From contig NZ_CP021059.1 of NCBI RefSeq assembly GCF_002119805.1, forward strand, positions 1,674,001 through 1,738,000: a stretch of DNA of 64,000 nucleotides, given 5' to 3'. Positions within the stretch are counted from its first letter, which is position 1. Each line of letters starts with the position of its first letter. The notes under the pieces are model-generated. The model saw nothing but the letters and a program-made list of their open reading frames with translations. It was not told where the DNA came from and made no database searches. This document shows positions 19,907-30,005 of the stretch, piece after piece. A program made the position numbers and the translations under genes. The stretch is from Macrococcoides canis. GTDB lineage: Bacteria > Bacillota > Bacilli > Staphylococcales > Staphylococcaceae.

Positions 19907-20971
19907 TTAATTTAATTTTAAATGCTCAATCGTTTCATCATCCAGTGTATTCAGTATCGCAAGCATACCATCGCGCGCCGCTTCATAATCACGAATATCA
20001 AATATTGTATGGTTCGAATGAATGTAACGTGCAGGAACACCTACTACTGCTGTCGGCACACCTTCATTTGAAATATGAATCTGCCCGCCATCGGTGCCTC
20101 CTGGTGACTGATAATATTGATAATTGATATTATGCGCTTCATATGTTTCCTGCATCAATGTCTTGAATGAGGGCTTTAATATCATTGTGCGGTCGATGAT
20201 TCTCAGTAACGTGCCAGCCCCAAGTTGTCCATTATCACTATTTCTGCCTGCCATATCATTTGCTGGTGAGCAGTCGACGACAAGTGCAACATCCGGCTGA
20301 ATCATATTTGCTGCAGGTCCGGCTCCTCGTAAACCTACTTCTTCCTGCACATTCGCTCCGATATAGAGATGAAATGGCAATTCAATATCCTTCAATCGTT
20401 CCATCACATCTATAATAATCGTACATCCATAACGATTATCCCATGCTTTACATAGAAAACGATGTTCCGTTAGCTGCTTAAATTCTACTTCAGGTACGAT
20501 CGTATCCCCAGGCATTATCCCCATCTCAGTGACCATCTCTTTATCTTCAGCACCGATATCCAGCATCATATCTGAAATTTGTGGTGTTCCTTCATTACCT
20601 GTTCTGAAATGTTTCGGCAAGCTTCCAATGATCCCTGTATATTCTTTCTTGTCCCGAGTTAACACTTTCATGCGCTGTGCCTGCAGTACGTCTTCCGGCC
20701 AGCCGCCAAGCGGTGTAAATTTGAGCATACCATTATCCGTGATATGCGTCACCATGAATCCGACTTCATCCATATGGGCAGCAATCATAACTTTCTTTGC
20801 ATCTGGATTTGTGCTCTTCTTGACGAAATATATGCCACCCAGTCCATCTTGCAGTACTTCATCTGCATATGCTGACATTCTTTCCTTTAAATAATCACGC
20901 ACTTGATATTCGTGTCCGGGTGCCCCGTGTAATTCTGTTAATGTCTTAATCGTTTCTATTATCGTTGTCAT
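19907..20971 (-). CDS. M42 family glutamyl/leucyl aminopeptidase (YtoP-like)
   Basis: 354 aa. The di-metal site motifs of the M42/PepA-like family are present: AAHMDEVGF (His, Asp), DNRYGC, EEVGLRGA (catalytic Glu) and GTDGG. It trims N-terminal residues from peptides in the cytoplasm. The ATG follows AAGGAG. It is divergent from a small membrane-anchored protein gene with only 46 bp between start codons, so the two promoters and ribosome sites nearly overlap. Confidence 0.92.
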   Translation of the reverse strand: MTTIIETIKTLTELHGAPGHEYQVRDYLKERMSAYADEVLQDGLGGIYFVKKSTNPDAKKVMIAAHMDEVGFMVTHITDNGMLKFTPLGGWPEDVLQAQRMKVLTRDKKEYTGIIGSLPKHFRTGNEGTPQISDMMLDIGAEDKEMVTEMGIMPGDTIVPEVEFKQLTEHRFLCKAWDNRYGCTIIIDVMERLKDIELPFHLYIGANVQEEVGLRGAGPAANMIQPDVALVVDCSPANDMAGRNSDNGQLGAGTLLRIIDRTMILKPSFKTLMQETYEAHNINYQYYQSPGGTDGGQIHISNEGVPTAVVGVPARYIHSNHTIFDIRDYEAARDGMLAILNTLDDETIEHLKLN

Positions 20972-21017
20972 GATTGTTCTCCTTTATGGTAAAATATTTT
21001 ATAAATGGAGGGATATT

Positions 21018-21305
21018 ATGAAAAAACGCTATTTGCTTATCATTCCTGTAACAATCGCTTTACTTTATATATCGAAAGATCGTATGTCAATGAAGCATCC
21101 TAAGAAGGTTCTCGATCAAACGAAACAGGCATATAAGGATGTAACAGGTTCAGCGATCAACTATACCCCTGAAAAGATCCATAAGTTCGGATCTATTACT
21201 CACGTCTATCGCGGTATGATCAATACGAAGACGTCGACTTATGAATTTATCGCTGATTGTTACAGTGGTGAGCTTATCGATGTGTTTGAAATTCAGCCGC
21301 TTTAA
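21018..21305 (+). CDS. Small membrane-anchored protein (YtzB-like)
   Basis: 95 aa starting at the ATG at 21018 after GGAGGG; 16 extra residues upstream in frame lack a ribosome site and overlap the divergent gene. One N-terminal membrane helix (KKRYLLIIPVTIALLYI) precedes a small extracytoplasmic domain reminiscent of PepSY-type folds (FGSITHVYRGMI, GELIDVFE). Position between ytoP- and malY-type genes resembles Bacillus ytzB. Its stop overlaps the stop of the convergent aminotransferase gene (TTAA shared). Function unknown. Confidence 0.7.
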   Translation: MKKRYLLIIPVTIALLYISKDRMSMKHPKKVLDQTKQAYKDVTGSAINYTPEKIHKFGSITHVYRGMINTKTSTYEFIADCYSGELIDVFEIQPL

Positions 21306-22492
21306 TCTCCAGCATTCTCCTTCAAATATGAGAATGCTTTTTCAATTGCAGCTAACCCTTGTTCAAGCTTCTCTTCGCTACATGCAACATTCAGTCTGAA
21401 GTGCGTACTCGCTGTCAGTTCATAAGTGTTCCCGATACCTACAGCGATACGTCCGATATTCTGCAGTGCATCCTGAACGTCCATTTCACTGAAACCACTC
21501 GCTTCAAAATTAATCCATGCAAGAAATGTGCTTTGTGGTCTACGAAACGTCAGCACATCGTGCAATCGCTCGCTGATGAATGTTTCAACTTTAATCATAT
21601 TCGATTCAATATGGTCATTAAGTGCATCCACCCACGCACCGCATTCCATATAAGCTGTGCGAATTGCAGTCAGTCCCAGCATATTCGGCGCACCGATACC
21701 ATAGACGCTTCCTATCTTCGTCTGCAGCAGTTCACGCATATAGCTGTCCTTCGTTATGTAATACGCATGAGGAATGCCTGAAATATTAAATGTCTTGCCG
21801 AGACATGTTGTAACAACCATCTTGTCATACTGACTCATATACTGTATCAGCGACTGATGTGTCCCATGACGCACGAAGTCCATATGAATTTCGTCAGAGA
21901 TAATATAGACATCATGCTTCTCGCAGGTTTCGATTATCTTCAGGATTTCATCTTCAGTAAATACTTTACCTGTCGGATTATGCGGGTTACAGAACAGGAA
22001 TACTTTGTTCTGAGGCATCTGACATAAATATTCAAACTGAACAAAATCCATCGAATATTGATCTTCATCATCATACAGATCGCAGCCGACAATCATACGC
22101 TTGTTGCCATTGATTAGATTTAAGAAGTTGTTATATGAAGGAATATTGACGATCACACCATCTCCTTCATTTGTTACACTGCGAATCACTTCAGTCACTG
22201 TAAATAATACGCTCGGCGCATATGCGAGATCCTGCTTTAAAACATTGAGATTAAAACGTGTCTTGTACCAATGACGGATCGGCTGATAAAACTGGTCGTT
22301 ATTCCAGTTCGTATAGCCATATATCGGATGATTTAATCGCTCCTGTAATGCACGTGTTATTGTTTCTGGAACAGCAATATCCATATCCGCTATCCAAAAC
22401 GGCATTAAATCTTTACGCTGATAAAGTTTAGACAGCATTTCATGAGCAACGGCATTCGTTGCACTACGGTCAATCACTTCATTAAAATCCAT
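21302..22492 (-). CDS. MalY/PatB family aminotransferase (cystathionine beta-lyase-like)
   Basis: 396 aa, fold-type I PLP enzyme. Visible motifs: FWIADMDIAVP near the start, NPHNPTGKV, SDEIHMDF, and the PLP Lys in CLGKTFNISG. The family cleaves C-S bonds of cystathionine or cysteine conjugates or acts as an aminotransferase. The sequence supports the PatB subfamily but not one substrate. It is monocistronic and convergent with the small membrane protein gene. Confidence 0.9.
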   Translation of the reverse strand: MDFNEVIDRSATNAVAHEMLSKLYQRKDLMPFWIADMDIAVPETITRALQERLNHPIYGYTNWNNDQFYQPIRHWYKTRFNLNVLKQDLAYAPSVLFTVTEVIRSVTNEGDGVIVNIPSYNNFLNLINGNKRMIVGCDLYDDEDQYSMDFVQFEYLCQMPQNKVFLFCNPHNPTGKVFTEDEILKIIETCEKHDVYIISDEIHMDFVRHGTHQSLIQYMSQYDKMVVTTCLGKTFNISGIPHAYYITKDSYMRELLQTKIGSVYGIGAPNMLGLTAIRTAYMECGAWVDALNDHIESNMIKVETFISERLHDVLTFRRPQSTFLAWINFEASGFSEMDVQDALQNIGRIAVGIGNTYELTASTHFRLNVACSEEKLEQGLAAIEKAFSYLKENAGD

Positions 22493-22557
22493 GATATCTC
22501 CTCCTGTTAATTCGAATTCCTTAATATTAGTCTACATGAAATATATAAATAAAAAAA

Positions 22558-22598
22558 GAAGCAGAGTAAGATGCTATAAAGTCATCTTACTCTGCTTC
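22558..22598 (-). terminator. Terminator of trmB
   Basis: A perfect 16-bp stem (22558-22573 with 22583-22598) is followed on the minus strand by TTTTTTTATT. It directly abuts the trmB stop codon. Confidence 0.95.
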
Positions 22599-23231
22599 TT
22601 AAAATCGAGCTTCTAATCGATTAATTCTAAACCCTTTATTTGAGAACTTATCTTCATATTCCGTACGAATATTATCAACAGGTTCATTATCATGCAAATT
22701 CAGATTAATATTTTTAAGTTTCATGCCGTAATGGCTCATACTCTCGATCGAATATTCAAATAACGCCTGATTATCCGTCTTGAAATGAATTTCACCGTCT
22801 TTATTTAAAATCGTTTCATAAACTTTAAGAAAATTCTCATGCGTCAGTCTGCGCTTTGCGTGACGCGTCTTAGGCCACGGATCAGAGAAGTTAAGATAAA
22901 TTCTGTCAATCTCACCTTCATTGAAGATTTCTGTCAGCTTTTCGGCATCTACCGTCAAGAGACGTAAGTTCTTAATATTTTGTTCCACCGCTTTTTCTAC
23001 GATACGAATCATAACATTCTTATCGCGTTCGATACCAATATAATTAATCTCTGGGTTCGCTTTTGCCATCTCCGTAATAAAGCGGCCCATACCGCTACCG
23101 ACTTCGATATGTATCGGCTGTACTTGTTCAAACCAGTCGATGATATGATCTTTACGTGCAAGATCGATACTTACAATATGATCGTGTTCCAGAAGAAAAT
23201 CTTCAGCCCACGGTTTATTTCTCATTCTCAT
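22599..23231 (-). CDS. trmB: tRNA (guanine-N7-)-methyltransferase
   Basis: 210 aa. Forms m7G46 in the tRNA variable loop using SAM. Family motifs visible: EVGSGMGRFITEMA (SAM binding, about 42-55), and SDPWPKTRHAKRRL, the conserved catalytic/tRNA-contact block. ATG after AAGGAG with 7-nt spacing. It starts 12 bp after the kinase-like gene upstream, probably as a two-gene transcript, as in Bacillus ytmP-trmB surroundings. Confidence 0.96.
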   Translation of the reverse strand: MRMRNKPWAEDFLLEHDHIVSIDLARKDHIIDWFEQVQPIHIEVGSGMGRFITEMAKANPEINYIGIERDKNVMIRIVEKAVEQNIKNLRLLTVDAEKLTEIFNEGEIDRIYLNFSDPWPKTRHAKRRLTHENFLKVYETILNKDGEIHFKTDNQALFEYSIESMSHYGMKLKNINLNLHDNEPVDNIRTEYEDKFSNKGFRINRLEARF

Positions 23232-23243
23232 AATGCTACTCCT

Positions 23244-24035
23244 TTAAATAAAACGATTCAAATTCAATACATCATCTAAAAATTTCAGCCAGTCATTCAA
23301 ATCATGGTAGCGGCTCTTTTCTTCGTACCACTCAATCATTGCAATCGCCTGAATAATGGTATACCACTTCATGCGTTTTTCAAGATCCAGCGTATATTCA
23401 ATACCGTAAGTTGAAAGCCATGACTGCCAGTCGATGGTATCACGATAAGTATAAAGAATCATACCAATATCTATTGCCGGATCTGCAATCATCGCACCTT
23501 CCCAGTCTACTAGAAAGAGTTCATCCTGATCTGACAGGAGCCAGTTATTATGATTGACATCCCCATGACATACGGTGTAGAACTTGCGCTCTAGTTTCGG
23601 CATATGCTCTTCCAGATAGATCAAAGCTTTACGCACAGTATGATGCGTTAATACGTTACGCGATAATGAGGCGTTGATCTTATTAAGCAATAGCTCCGGA
23701 TCCATCGGTTTCATCTCAAGACGCTTGAGCATATTAAGTAACGGTTTCGAACGATGAATCTTCTTCAAGAGTAATGCAACACGTTCGGATTTCATTTCCA
23801 TGTGTGTCAGACTTCGCCCATTCTTCCAGTGCTGTGCTGTTACAACTTCACCTGTCTCTATTCTTTTCGTCCATACAAGTTTCGGTACGATACCTTCAGC
23901 AGAGAGTGCAGCAAGAAACGGAGAGGAGTTACGCTTTAAGAAAAGCTTTCTGCCGTCTTGTTCTGCCATGTATGCTTCTCCAGATGCGCCACCAGCGGAA
24001 TCTAATGTCCAACCTAGCTGATAGAAATGTTCCAA
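23244..24035 (-). CDS. Aminoglycoside/choline phosphotransferase-family protein (YtmP-like)
   Basis: 263 aa with the APH/choline kinase catalytic loop CHGDVNHNNW (Asp, Asn) and the metal motif LVDWEGAMIADPAIDIG. The substrate is unknown for YtmP; the location beside trmB is conserved in Bacilli. Nothing in the context suggests antibiotic modification. Soluble, no signal sequence. It is upstream of trmB on the same strand with a 12-bp gap. Confidence 0.85.
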   Translation of the reverse strand: MEHFYQLGWTLDSAGGASGEAYMAEQDGRKLFLKRNSSPFLAALSAEGIVPKLVWTKRIETGEVVTAQHWKNGRSLTHMEMKSERVALLLKKIHRSKPLLNMLKRLEMKPMDPELLLNKINASLSRNVLTHHTVRKALIYLEEHMPKLERKFYTVCHGDVNHNNWLLSDQDELFLVDWEGAMIADPAIDIGMILYTYRDTIDWQSWLSTYGIEYTLDLEKRMKWYTIIQAIAMIEWYEEKSRYHDLNDWLKFLDDVLNLNRFI

Positions 24036-24067
24036 CGTGTTTCACCTCCTGTTTCAAGAAAAAAGAA

Positions 24068-24095
24068 AAGGCACGAGAAAAAAATCTCTTGCCTT
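24068..24095 (-). terminator. Terminator of the dipeptidase gene
   Basis: An 11-bp stem with one mismatch (AAGGCACGAGA/TCTCTTGCCTT) is followed on the minus strand by T-rich CTTTTCTTTTTTC. Confidence 0.75.
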
Positions 24096-24184
24096 ATTCA
24101 TTCCGATCAAATTAATGTCTTATTTAAATTTTATATCCTTTTCTCTATTAATTCAAGTATTACTTTAAGTCATATAATGAACTT

Positions 24185-25597
24185 TTACTTATCATCTTCG
24201 ACACAAACTGAATGTATTGCTTCAAGATAGATTGCTGTGGCATTGAACAATTGTTTTTTCGTGATGTATTCATTCTTCTGATGCATCAGATCTTCTGAAT
24301 CTTTAAACATAGCGCCAAACGCTACACCTTTTTCCATTGTGCGGGCATATGTTCCGCCACCGATCGTATAAGGTTCTGTCATATCCCCTGTCTGATTGCG
24401 ATATGCTTGCAGAAGCTTCAGTACAAATGGATCATTTTTGTCGACATAGTGTGGCACTTGATGTTTCGTCACTTCAATTTCAAAGTTCGGAGCAAGTGTC
24501 TGTGATAGCTTGTCAATCTCTTTATCGAATTCGAATCCATTAGGATAACGTAAGTTGACGCCATATACGCCACCATCCACATCCGTATAGCTGATAATAC
24601 CGATATTCGTCGTTAACTTCCCTAGTTCTTTCGTTTCTGTTGCAACATCTAGCTTTTCTCCAAAGTGAGAATCAAATAATTTATCATCACCTAGTGCTAC
24701 AAATGTCTTCGCTTTCTTATCCAGATCCAGTGTATTTAAGAAGTGTATTAAGTACAATCCAGCATTGATACCTTTGAACGGTTCCATCCCATGCACAGAT
24801 TTTCCTTCTATTTCTAATTTCAGCTGTCCATTATCCACATAATGCTTTCCTTCTAGGCTATAATCCTTAAGGAAACCTTCAAAGCTCTGAATAACGTATG
24901 CCATCTGCTCATTGACACTTAACTGTGCCTCTGCATGATCAGGTACCATGTTGTAACGTTCTCCTGATTTTAAAGCTTTCAGTACAACTTCAGGTGTCGT
25001 TTCACTTTCCTCATCACTTGTCTGAATAATATCAAATGATGAGAAACCTTTTTCACCGTGAATCAACGGGAAGTCTGCATCAGGTGCAATCCCTAAATCT
25101 GGCATCGGTTCAGTTTCAAAATAGCGATCTGTACATTTCCATTCTGATTCTTCATCGGTACCGATAATGATATGTATACGTTTCTTCCAGTCTACTTGCA
25201 TATCTTCTAAAATTTTCACCGCATAATAAGCAGCAATCGTCGGACCTTTATCATCCAAAGTTCCACGCGCAATGATACGGTCTTCTGTCACCGTCGCATT
25301 AAATGGATCTGTGTCCCAGCCACTGCCTTCAGGTACAACATCGACATGACCTAAGATTCCGAAGATCTCATCCCCTTTACCTGCTTCAATGCGTCCGGCG
25401 ATATGATCGACATCATGCGTATTGAATCCGTCACGCTGTGCTAATGTGTACATGTAATCCAATGCTTCACGAGGACCTGGACCTACTGGATGTTCACTAT
25501 CCGCAAGACTATCATCGCGGACGCTGCGAATATTGAGAAGCCCTGTTAGATCTTCGATGATCTTATCTTCATATTGTGCTACTTTTTCTCTCCACAT
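24185..25597 (-). CDS. pepV: M20 family dipeptidase PepV
   Basis: 470 aa from the ATG at 25597 after AGGAGG (six upstream in-frame codons contain that site). Zinc-ligand motifs GHVDVVPEG and GTLDDKGP and the catalytic Glu in TDEESEWK mark a Xaa-His-type dipeptidase of the M20 family. It hydrolyses dipeptides in the cytoplasm. Length and insert domain match PepV rather than DapE. A single gene with its own terminator. Confidence 0.93.
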   Translation of the reverse strand: MWREKVAQYEDKIIEDLTGLLNIRSVRDDSLADSEHPVGPGPREALDYMYTLAQRDGFNTHDVDHIAGRIEAGKGDEIFGILGHVDVVPEGSGWDTDPFNATVTEDRIIARGTLDDKGPTIAAYYAVKILEDMQVDWKKRIHIIIGTDEESEWKCTDRYFETEPMPDLGIAPDADFPLIHGEKGFSSFDIIQTSDEESETTPEVVLKALKSGERYNMVPDHAEAQLSVNEQMAYVIQSFEGFLKDYSLEGKHYVDNGQLKLEIEGKSVHGMEPFKGINAGLYLIHFLNTLDLDKKAKTFVALGDDKLFDSHFGEKLDVATETKELGKLTTNIGIISYTDVDGGVYGVNLRYPNGFEFDKEIDKLSQTLAPNFEIEVTKHQVPHYVDKNDPFVLKLLQAYRNQTGDMTEPYTIGGGTYARTMEKGVAFGAMFKDSEDLMHQKNEYITKKQLFNATAIYLEAIHSVCVEDDK

Positions 25598-25648
25598 AAT
25601 AATTCCTCCTATCATATTAACAGTTCTATTATACAGAATATTGAAAAA

Positions 25649-25676
25649 AAGAACACATCACAAGTGATGTGTTCTT
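25649..25676 (-). terminator. Terminator of the second YtxH-type gene
   Basis: A 12-bp perfect stem AAGAACACATCA/TGATGTGTTCTT with loop CAAG is followed on the minus strand by seven T. Confidence 0.93.
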
Positions 25677-25687
25677 AAATAATTATA

Positions 25688-26110
25688 TTATTTTAAATCA
25701 TTTTTGCTTACTGCATTAGGGTTTTCATCTGCAACATCTTTATCTGTTAGGATATGGATGTTGTTCGCGCCACCTTCGTCATCGAAGTTTTGTTTTTCTT
25801 CTTCAACGCTATCTTTTTTAGAAAGTTTGTCAGCTAATGGAGCTGCTTTTTCCTGAACTTTCTGTGTTAAGTTTGCTTTGTAGCTTTCTGGATCTTCTTT
25901 TGCTTTGTTGATTTCTTCTTTCGCTACTTGCTGTAAGTTCGCTGCTTTCTCTTTTGCAGTATCAGCATAACCTTTAGGGTCTTGCTTTGCTTTATTGTAC
26001 TCGTCTAATAATCTATCTCTGTTTTCTTTCTTTGAAAGGATTGCTGCTACTGCAGTTCCTCCGATAACCAATGCTGCTCTTAATAAACCTGCTTTATTGT
26101 TGTTAGCCAT
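25688..26110 (-). CDS. Small YtxH-like general-stress-type protein
   Basis: 140 aa. A short hydrophobic N-terminus (GLLRAALVIGGTAVAAIL) is followed by a helical, Lys/Glu/Ala-rich tail with loosely repeated blocks (KAKQDPKGYADTAKEKAA, then KAKEDPESYKANLTQKV). This resembles YtxH or CsbD-type stress proteins. The repeat in the tail, about 36 residues apart, is visible by eye. No enzymatic motif. Monocistronic with a strong terminator. Confidence 0.75.
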   Translation of the reverse strand: MANNNKAGLLRAALVIGGTAVAAILSKKENRDRLLDEYNKAKQDPKGYADTAKEKAANLQQVAKEEINKAKEDPESYKANLTQKVQEKAAPLADKLSKKDSVEEEKQNFDDEGGANNIHILTDKDVADENPNAVSKNDLK

Positions 26111-26179
26111 AATAATAACACCTCTTTGTTTGATTTGTACTGTAAGTATACCCCAGTAAAAACATGTTAAACATATGAC

Positions 26180-26884
26180 TTACATTTTCACGAAATTTAT
26201 TTCTTCAAGTGTCAGTTTACGATATGCGCCAGGTTTCAAACTCTCATCTAAAGGTAAGCCGCCCATCTGAATACGATTCAAATAGATTACGGTCATTCCT
26301 ACCGCTTTAAACATGCGTTTGACTTGATGAAACTTCCCCTCTTGTATGATAAGCTCAATTTCTGAAATATCTCCTGCACTGACAATCTGAAGGTCAGCAG
26401 GCATCGCTTTATAACCATCATCTAATGTAACACCCGCTTTAAATAATGCAACTGTCTCGTCTGTTACATAGCCCTCTACACGCGCATAATATGTCTTGTC
26501 AACATGTTTCTTCGGACTCAGAACATCATGCGAAAACTGACCGTCATTTGTCAGAATTAGAAGTCCTTCCGTATCTTTATCCAGCCTGCCGACCGGATGC
26601 AGATCGTAATGGTCAAAGCCATCGATCAGTTCAAGTACGGTTTCATCCTTGTAATCTTTCGTACTAGAAATATACCCTGCCGGTTTATTCAGCATAATAT
26701 AGACGAAAGGTTCATATGTGACCGCTTCATCATACACCGTAACCGTGTCTTTGTCCGGCACAAGTTTAATATCCGCCTTCTTGACTATACCGTCATTTAC
26801 CTTCACCGCGCCTCGCTTAACGAGCAATTTCACTTCTTTACGTGTTCCGAATCCGTGGTTGCCGAGAAATTTATCTAATCTCAT
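26180..26884 (-). CDS. RsuA/RluB family pseudouridine synthase
   Basis: 234 aa: an N-terminal S4 RNA-binding domain (MRLDKFLGNHGFGTRKEVKLL) followed by the synthase domain with the catalytic GRLDKDTEGLLILTNDG (Asp essential in the family). It isomerises a uridine in rRNA, probably 16S U516 (RsuA type). Its ATG overlaps the stop of the upstream flippase gene (ATGA), so the two are translationally coupled as in Bacillus ytgP-ytzG. Confidence 0.92.
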   Translation of the reverse strand: MRLDKFLGNHGFGTRKEVKLLVKRGAVKVNDGIVKKADIKLVPDKDTVTVYDEAVTYEPFVYIMLNKPAGYISSTKDYKDETVLELIDGFDHYDLHPVGRLDKDTEGLLILTNDGQFSHDVLSPKKHVDKTYYARVEGYVTDETVALFKAGVTLDDGYKAMPADLQIVSAGDISEIELIIQEGKFHQVKRMFKAVGMTVIYLNRIQMGGLPLDESLKPGAYRKLTLEEINFVKM

Positions 26885-28503
26885 CTGACAAACTTCTCTC
26901 TTAAACGTTGAATACGTGAACCGAAGAATGCATCTGCCAAACGGGATTTCATCGATAGATATGCATAGACGGCTCCGCCGATGAGCGCGCCAACAACCAG
27001 AATTATCAATGCATCAAATTTCTGACCTGCACTTAGGAACTGAATCATTATTAATACAGCGATTTCAACGACAACGACCATGATTAAGCTGTAAAGCAGT
27101 ATCTGCAGCATCTGTCTATATGTCGATCTGAACTTAAATCCAGCATGTTTCTTAATGACATAGAAGTTACATAATATATTGACAGTGAGTGCAATTGCAG
27201 TTGCAAGCACAGCACCTTCTGTATGGAACAGATAGATGAGCGGAAAATTAATCACAAGCTTTACCAGGAGCGATGCAAGCACGATATATACGGTCAATGC
27301 CTGTTTATCGATACCCTGAAGCATCGCAGAAGATACACTGACCAATGCAAGTAAGATAGCAACAGGTGCATAATAGAACAGCAGATGACTCGCGACTGCA
27401 TTATAGCTGTAGAATACAGTGTATAACGGCGTTGCGAGAATCATAATGCCAAGAGATGCGGGTACCGTTAAAAACATCAGCACACCGAGAGACGTCTTAA
27501 TCTGATGATGCATCTCACGAATCTGCCCGGACGCATGCGTTCTTGTTATCGATGGAACGAGACTGATTGCAAACCCTGCTGCAAGTGATGTAGGTATCAT
27601 TACAAGCTTGTTCGTCGTCGTATTCAGCATCGTTAAGAGCATATCATGCGTTTCACCTGGTACACCAGCAGCCGTTAATGCGCGGTTATGCGTAAACTGA
27701 TCAATAATCTGGTAGAGCGGGATAGAGAGACTCACAATTACAAACGGAATACTATAAAGAAGAATCTCTTTATACATCGCCTTGTATGAAACTTTCGTGT
27801 CTGTCGTATCGCTATTCACCATTTCGGAAATGAAAGGACGACATTTTCTCCAGTAATACCATAACGTTAAAATCGCACTGAATGCTCCTACCGCCGCAGC
27901 GAACACGGCAATCTCATTTGCAAGCAGCACAGATTTATGCATAACATTTAATACAAGATAAGAACCGATCAATAAGAATGCGATACGCGCAATCTGCTCT
28001 ATTACAGTAGAAACAGCGGTCGGTCCCATTGAATCATACCCTTGAAAGATACCACGCCATGTGGCTAGAAACGGAATAAAGATAACCGCAAATGATACGA
28101 CGCGAATAATCTCCGTAATCTGTTCTACACTCCAAGTGCCATCAGCTTTCGAAACTGAGGCTTCAGCTATGAGCGGACTGATCATATACAAAATTAAAAA
28201 TCCAAGCAATCCGGTAATCCCCATCACTATAAGTGAGGACTTGTATAATTTATAGCTGACCTTATACGCTCCTACTGCATTATATTTCGATACGTACTTC
28301 GCAACAGCAAGTGGTACGCCGCCTGCTGAAATAACAAGCATTACAGTATAAGGTGGGTATGCCATATTATACGGCGATAAGTTCGCTTCACCACCAATAA
28401 TTGCATAGAACGGAATAATGTAAAGAATCCCCAAAATTTTCGTAATAAATATACTTGCTGTCAATATAAAAGTACTTCTGACAAGCGAATTCCCCTGTGA
28501 CAT
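26881..28503 (-). CDS. MOP-superfamily lipid flippase, YtgP/SpoVB type (candidate MurJ)
   Basis: 540 aa with about 14 hydrophobic helices and the polysaccharide-biosynthesis family pattern. The staphylococcal/Bacillus relative of this group acts as a lipid II flippase, so this is a good candidate for peptidoglycan precursor export, by family knowledge. It begins with a polar Ser/Arg stretch before helix 1. It is coupled to a pseudouridine synthase gene with a 4-base overlap. Other members move teichoic or capsular precursors. Confidence 0.85.
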   Translation of the reverse strand: MSQGNSLVRSTFILTASIFITKILGILYIIPFYAIIGGEANLSPYNMAYPPYTVMLVISAGGVPLAVAKYVSKYNAVGAYKVSYKLYKSSLIVMGITGLLGFLILYMISPLIAEASVSKADGTWSVEQITEIIRVVSFAVIFIPFLATWRGIFQGYDSMGPTAVSTVIEQIARIAFLLIGSYLVLNVMHKSVLLANEIAVFAAAVGAFSAILTLWYYWRKCRPFISEMVNSDTTDTKVSYKAMYKEILLYSIPFVIVSLSIPLYQIIDQFTHNRALTAAGVPGETHDMLLTMLNTTTNKLVMIPTSLAAGFAISLVPSITRTHASGQIREMHHQIKTSLGVLMFLTVPASLGIMILATPLYTVFYSYNAVASHLLFYYAPVAILLALVSVSSAMLQGIDKQALTVYIVLASLLVKLVINFPLIYLFHTEGAVLATAIALTVNILCNFYVIKKHAGFKFRSTYRQMLQILLYSLIMVVVVEIAVLIMIQFLSAGQKFDALIILVVGALIGGAVYAYLSMKSRLADAFFGSRIQRLREKFVR

Positions 28504-28639
28504 ATGTTCATCCCTATCTTTATATATTTTCTATTATTTGAATGTTTATTATCATAACACCATTCAAAAATATTAACTACTGAATTCATATATTTTACCA
28601 TAAAATAAATGTATAATATTTAGAAATAGGAGGTCAAAT

Positions 28640-29884
28640 ATGTTTACTACTATAGTTATCGGAGGCGGACCAAGTGGCTTGATGGCTGCTATCAGTGCAT
28701 CAGAAAACGGAAATTCCGTACTCTTAATCGATAAGAAAGATAAATTAGGCCGCAAACTCCAGATATCTGGTGGCGGACGCTGTAACGTTACGAATCGTGT
28801 GTCTCATGAAGAACTGATACAGCACTTACCCGGTAATGGAAAATTTCTCTATAGTGCATTCAATACATTTGATAACTTTGCCATTATCGATTATTTTGAG
28901 AATCTCGGCGTACGCTTAAAAGAAGAAGATCATGGACGCATGTTTCCTGTTTCTGATAATGCGAAGGATGTAGTTAACGCACTGAAACAACAGCTCGCAA
29001 AAAATAACGTCGACATCCGCACGAACCATAAAGTTGCATCCCTTATCGTACAGGACAAAATTAAAGGGGTGAAACTTGAAGACGGCACTGAAATCTATGC
29101 TGAAAACATCATCATCGCAACAGGAGGAAAGAGCGTACCGCATACAGGTTCAACCGGTGACGGTTATGAATTTGCGAAACAGGCAGGACATACGATTACT
29201 GAGCTCTTTCCTACTGAAGTACCGATCATTTCAAACGCGCCATTTATCAAAAGAAAGACACTCCAAGGATTAAGCTTGCGTAATGTAGCACTCAGCGTTC
29301 TGCGTAAAAATGGCAAACCGCGCATCACACAACAGATGGACATGATATTTACACACTTTGGTATATCCGGCCCTGCAGCATTACGCTGCTCACAGTTTGT
29401 ATATAAAGAACAGAAGAGCCAGAAGAAACAGGACATTACTATGATGATCGACTGCTTTCCAGAAGAAAGTATCGGCGCGCTGAAAAACAGAATAATATCA
29501 ATGATCGATACGAATAAAGATAAAGCCATAAAAAACAGCTTAAAAGGACTCGTATCAGAACGCTATTTATTATTCCTGCTCGAACAAGCCGAGCTAAATC
29601 CAGAAGACAACGGCCATCACCTAAAGAAAGAAGCTGTAGAACAGTTCTGTGAACTACTGAAAGGATTCAAGTTTCCAGTAAACGGTACACAATCAATAGA
29701 AAAAGCATTCGTCACAGGAGGCGGCGTTACCGTGAAAGAGATCGTGCCTGCAACGATGCAGTCAAAGCTGCACGATAATCTGTATTTCTGCGGAGAAGTA
29801 TTAGACATTCATGGATACACAGGCGGCTACAACATTACAAGCGCCCTCGTAACTGGGTACATCGCAGGTTTGAATTGTAGATAA
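28640..29884 (+). CDS. HI0933-family FAD-dependent oxidoreductase (YtfP-like)
   Basis: 414 aa. The dinucleotide-binding motif is at the N-terminus ([14 protein letters not shown]), followed by [16 protein letters not shown] typical of the HI0933/BaiN flavoprotein family. A second FAD contact lies at the C-terminal end ([15 protein letters not shown]). Substrate unknown; relatives reduce quinones or bile-acid-like enones. ATG after AGGAGG. Its stop codon is 3 bp from the left arm of repeat copy B, with no separate terminator before it. Confidence 0.9.
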   Translation: MFTTIVIGGGPSGLMAAISASENGNSVLLIDKKDKLGRKLQISGGGRCNVTNRVSHEELIQHLPGNGKFLYSAFNTFDNFAIIDYFENLGVRLKEEDHGRMFPVSDNAKDVVNALKQQLAKNNVDIRTNHKVASLIVQDKIKGVKLEDGTEIYAENIIIATGGKSVPHTGSTGDGYEFAKQAGHTITELFPTEVPIISNAPFIKRKTLQGLSLRNVALSVLRKNGKPRITQQMDMIFTHFGISGPAALRCSQFVYKEQKSQKKQDITMMIDCFPEESIGALKNRIISMIDTNKDKAIKNSLKGLVSERYLLFLLEQAELNPEDNGHHLKKEAVEQFCELLKGFKFPVNGTQSIEKAFVTGGGVTVKEIVPATMQSKLHDNLYFCGEVLDIHGYTGGYNITSALVTGYIAGLNCR

Positions 29885-29887
29885 GGT

Positions 29888-29994
29888 TGTCACACGTGCG
29901 TTTAGTCACGAGTAAAATCACGAAAAGATGCTTAAGAAACGTTCTTTGTTTCTGGCATCTTTTTGATTTTATCGAAGTGACTGCGCGTGTGACA
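29888..29994. repeat. Long hairpin repeat, copy B (107 nt)
   Basis: The same architecture as copy A but with different arm sequences that still pair: TGTCACACG/CGTGTGACA (outer), AGTCAC/GTGACT, TAAAATCA/TGATTTTA, AAAGATGC/GCATCTTT and AGAAAC/GTTTCT. Left flank AAGGTT and right flank CCGTCTATCA are shared with copy A. It sits between convergent ytfP and rhodanese genes. Confidence 0.88.
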
Positions 29995-30005
29995 CCGTCT
30001 ATCAA

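Noticed and set aside
23244-24035. Aminoglycoside resistance gene
   Set aside because: It has the phosphotransferase fold, but its conserved chromosomal position beside trmB fits a housekeeping YtmP-type kinase.
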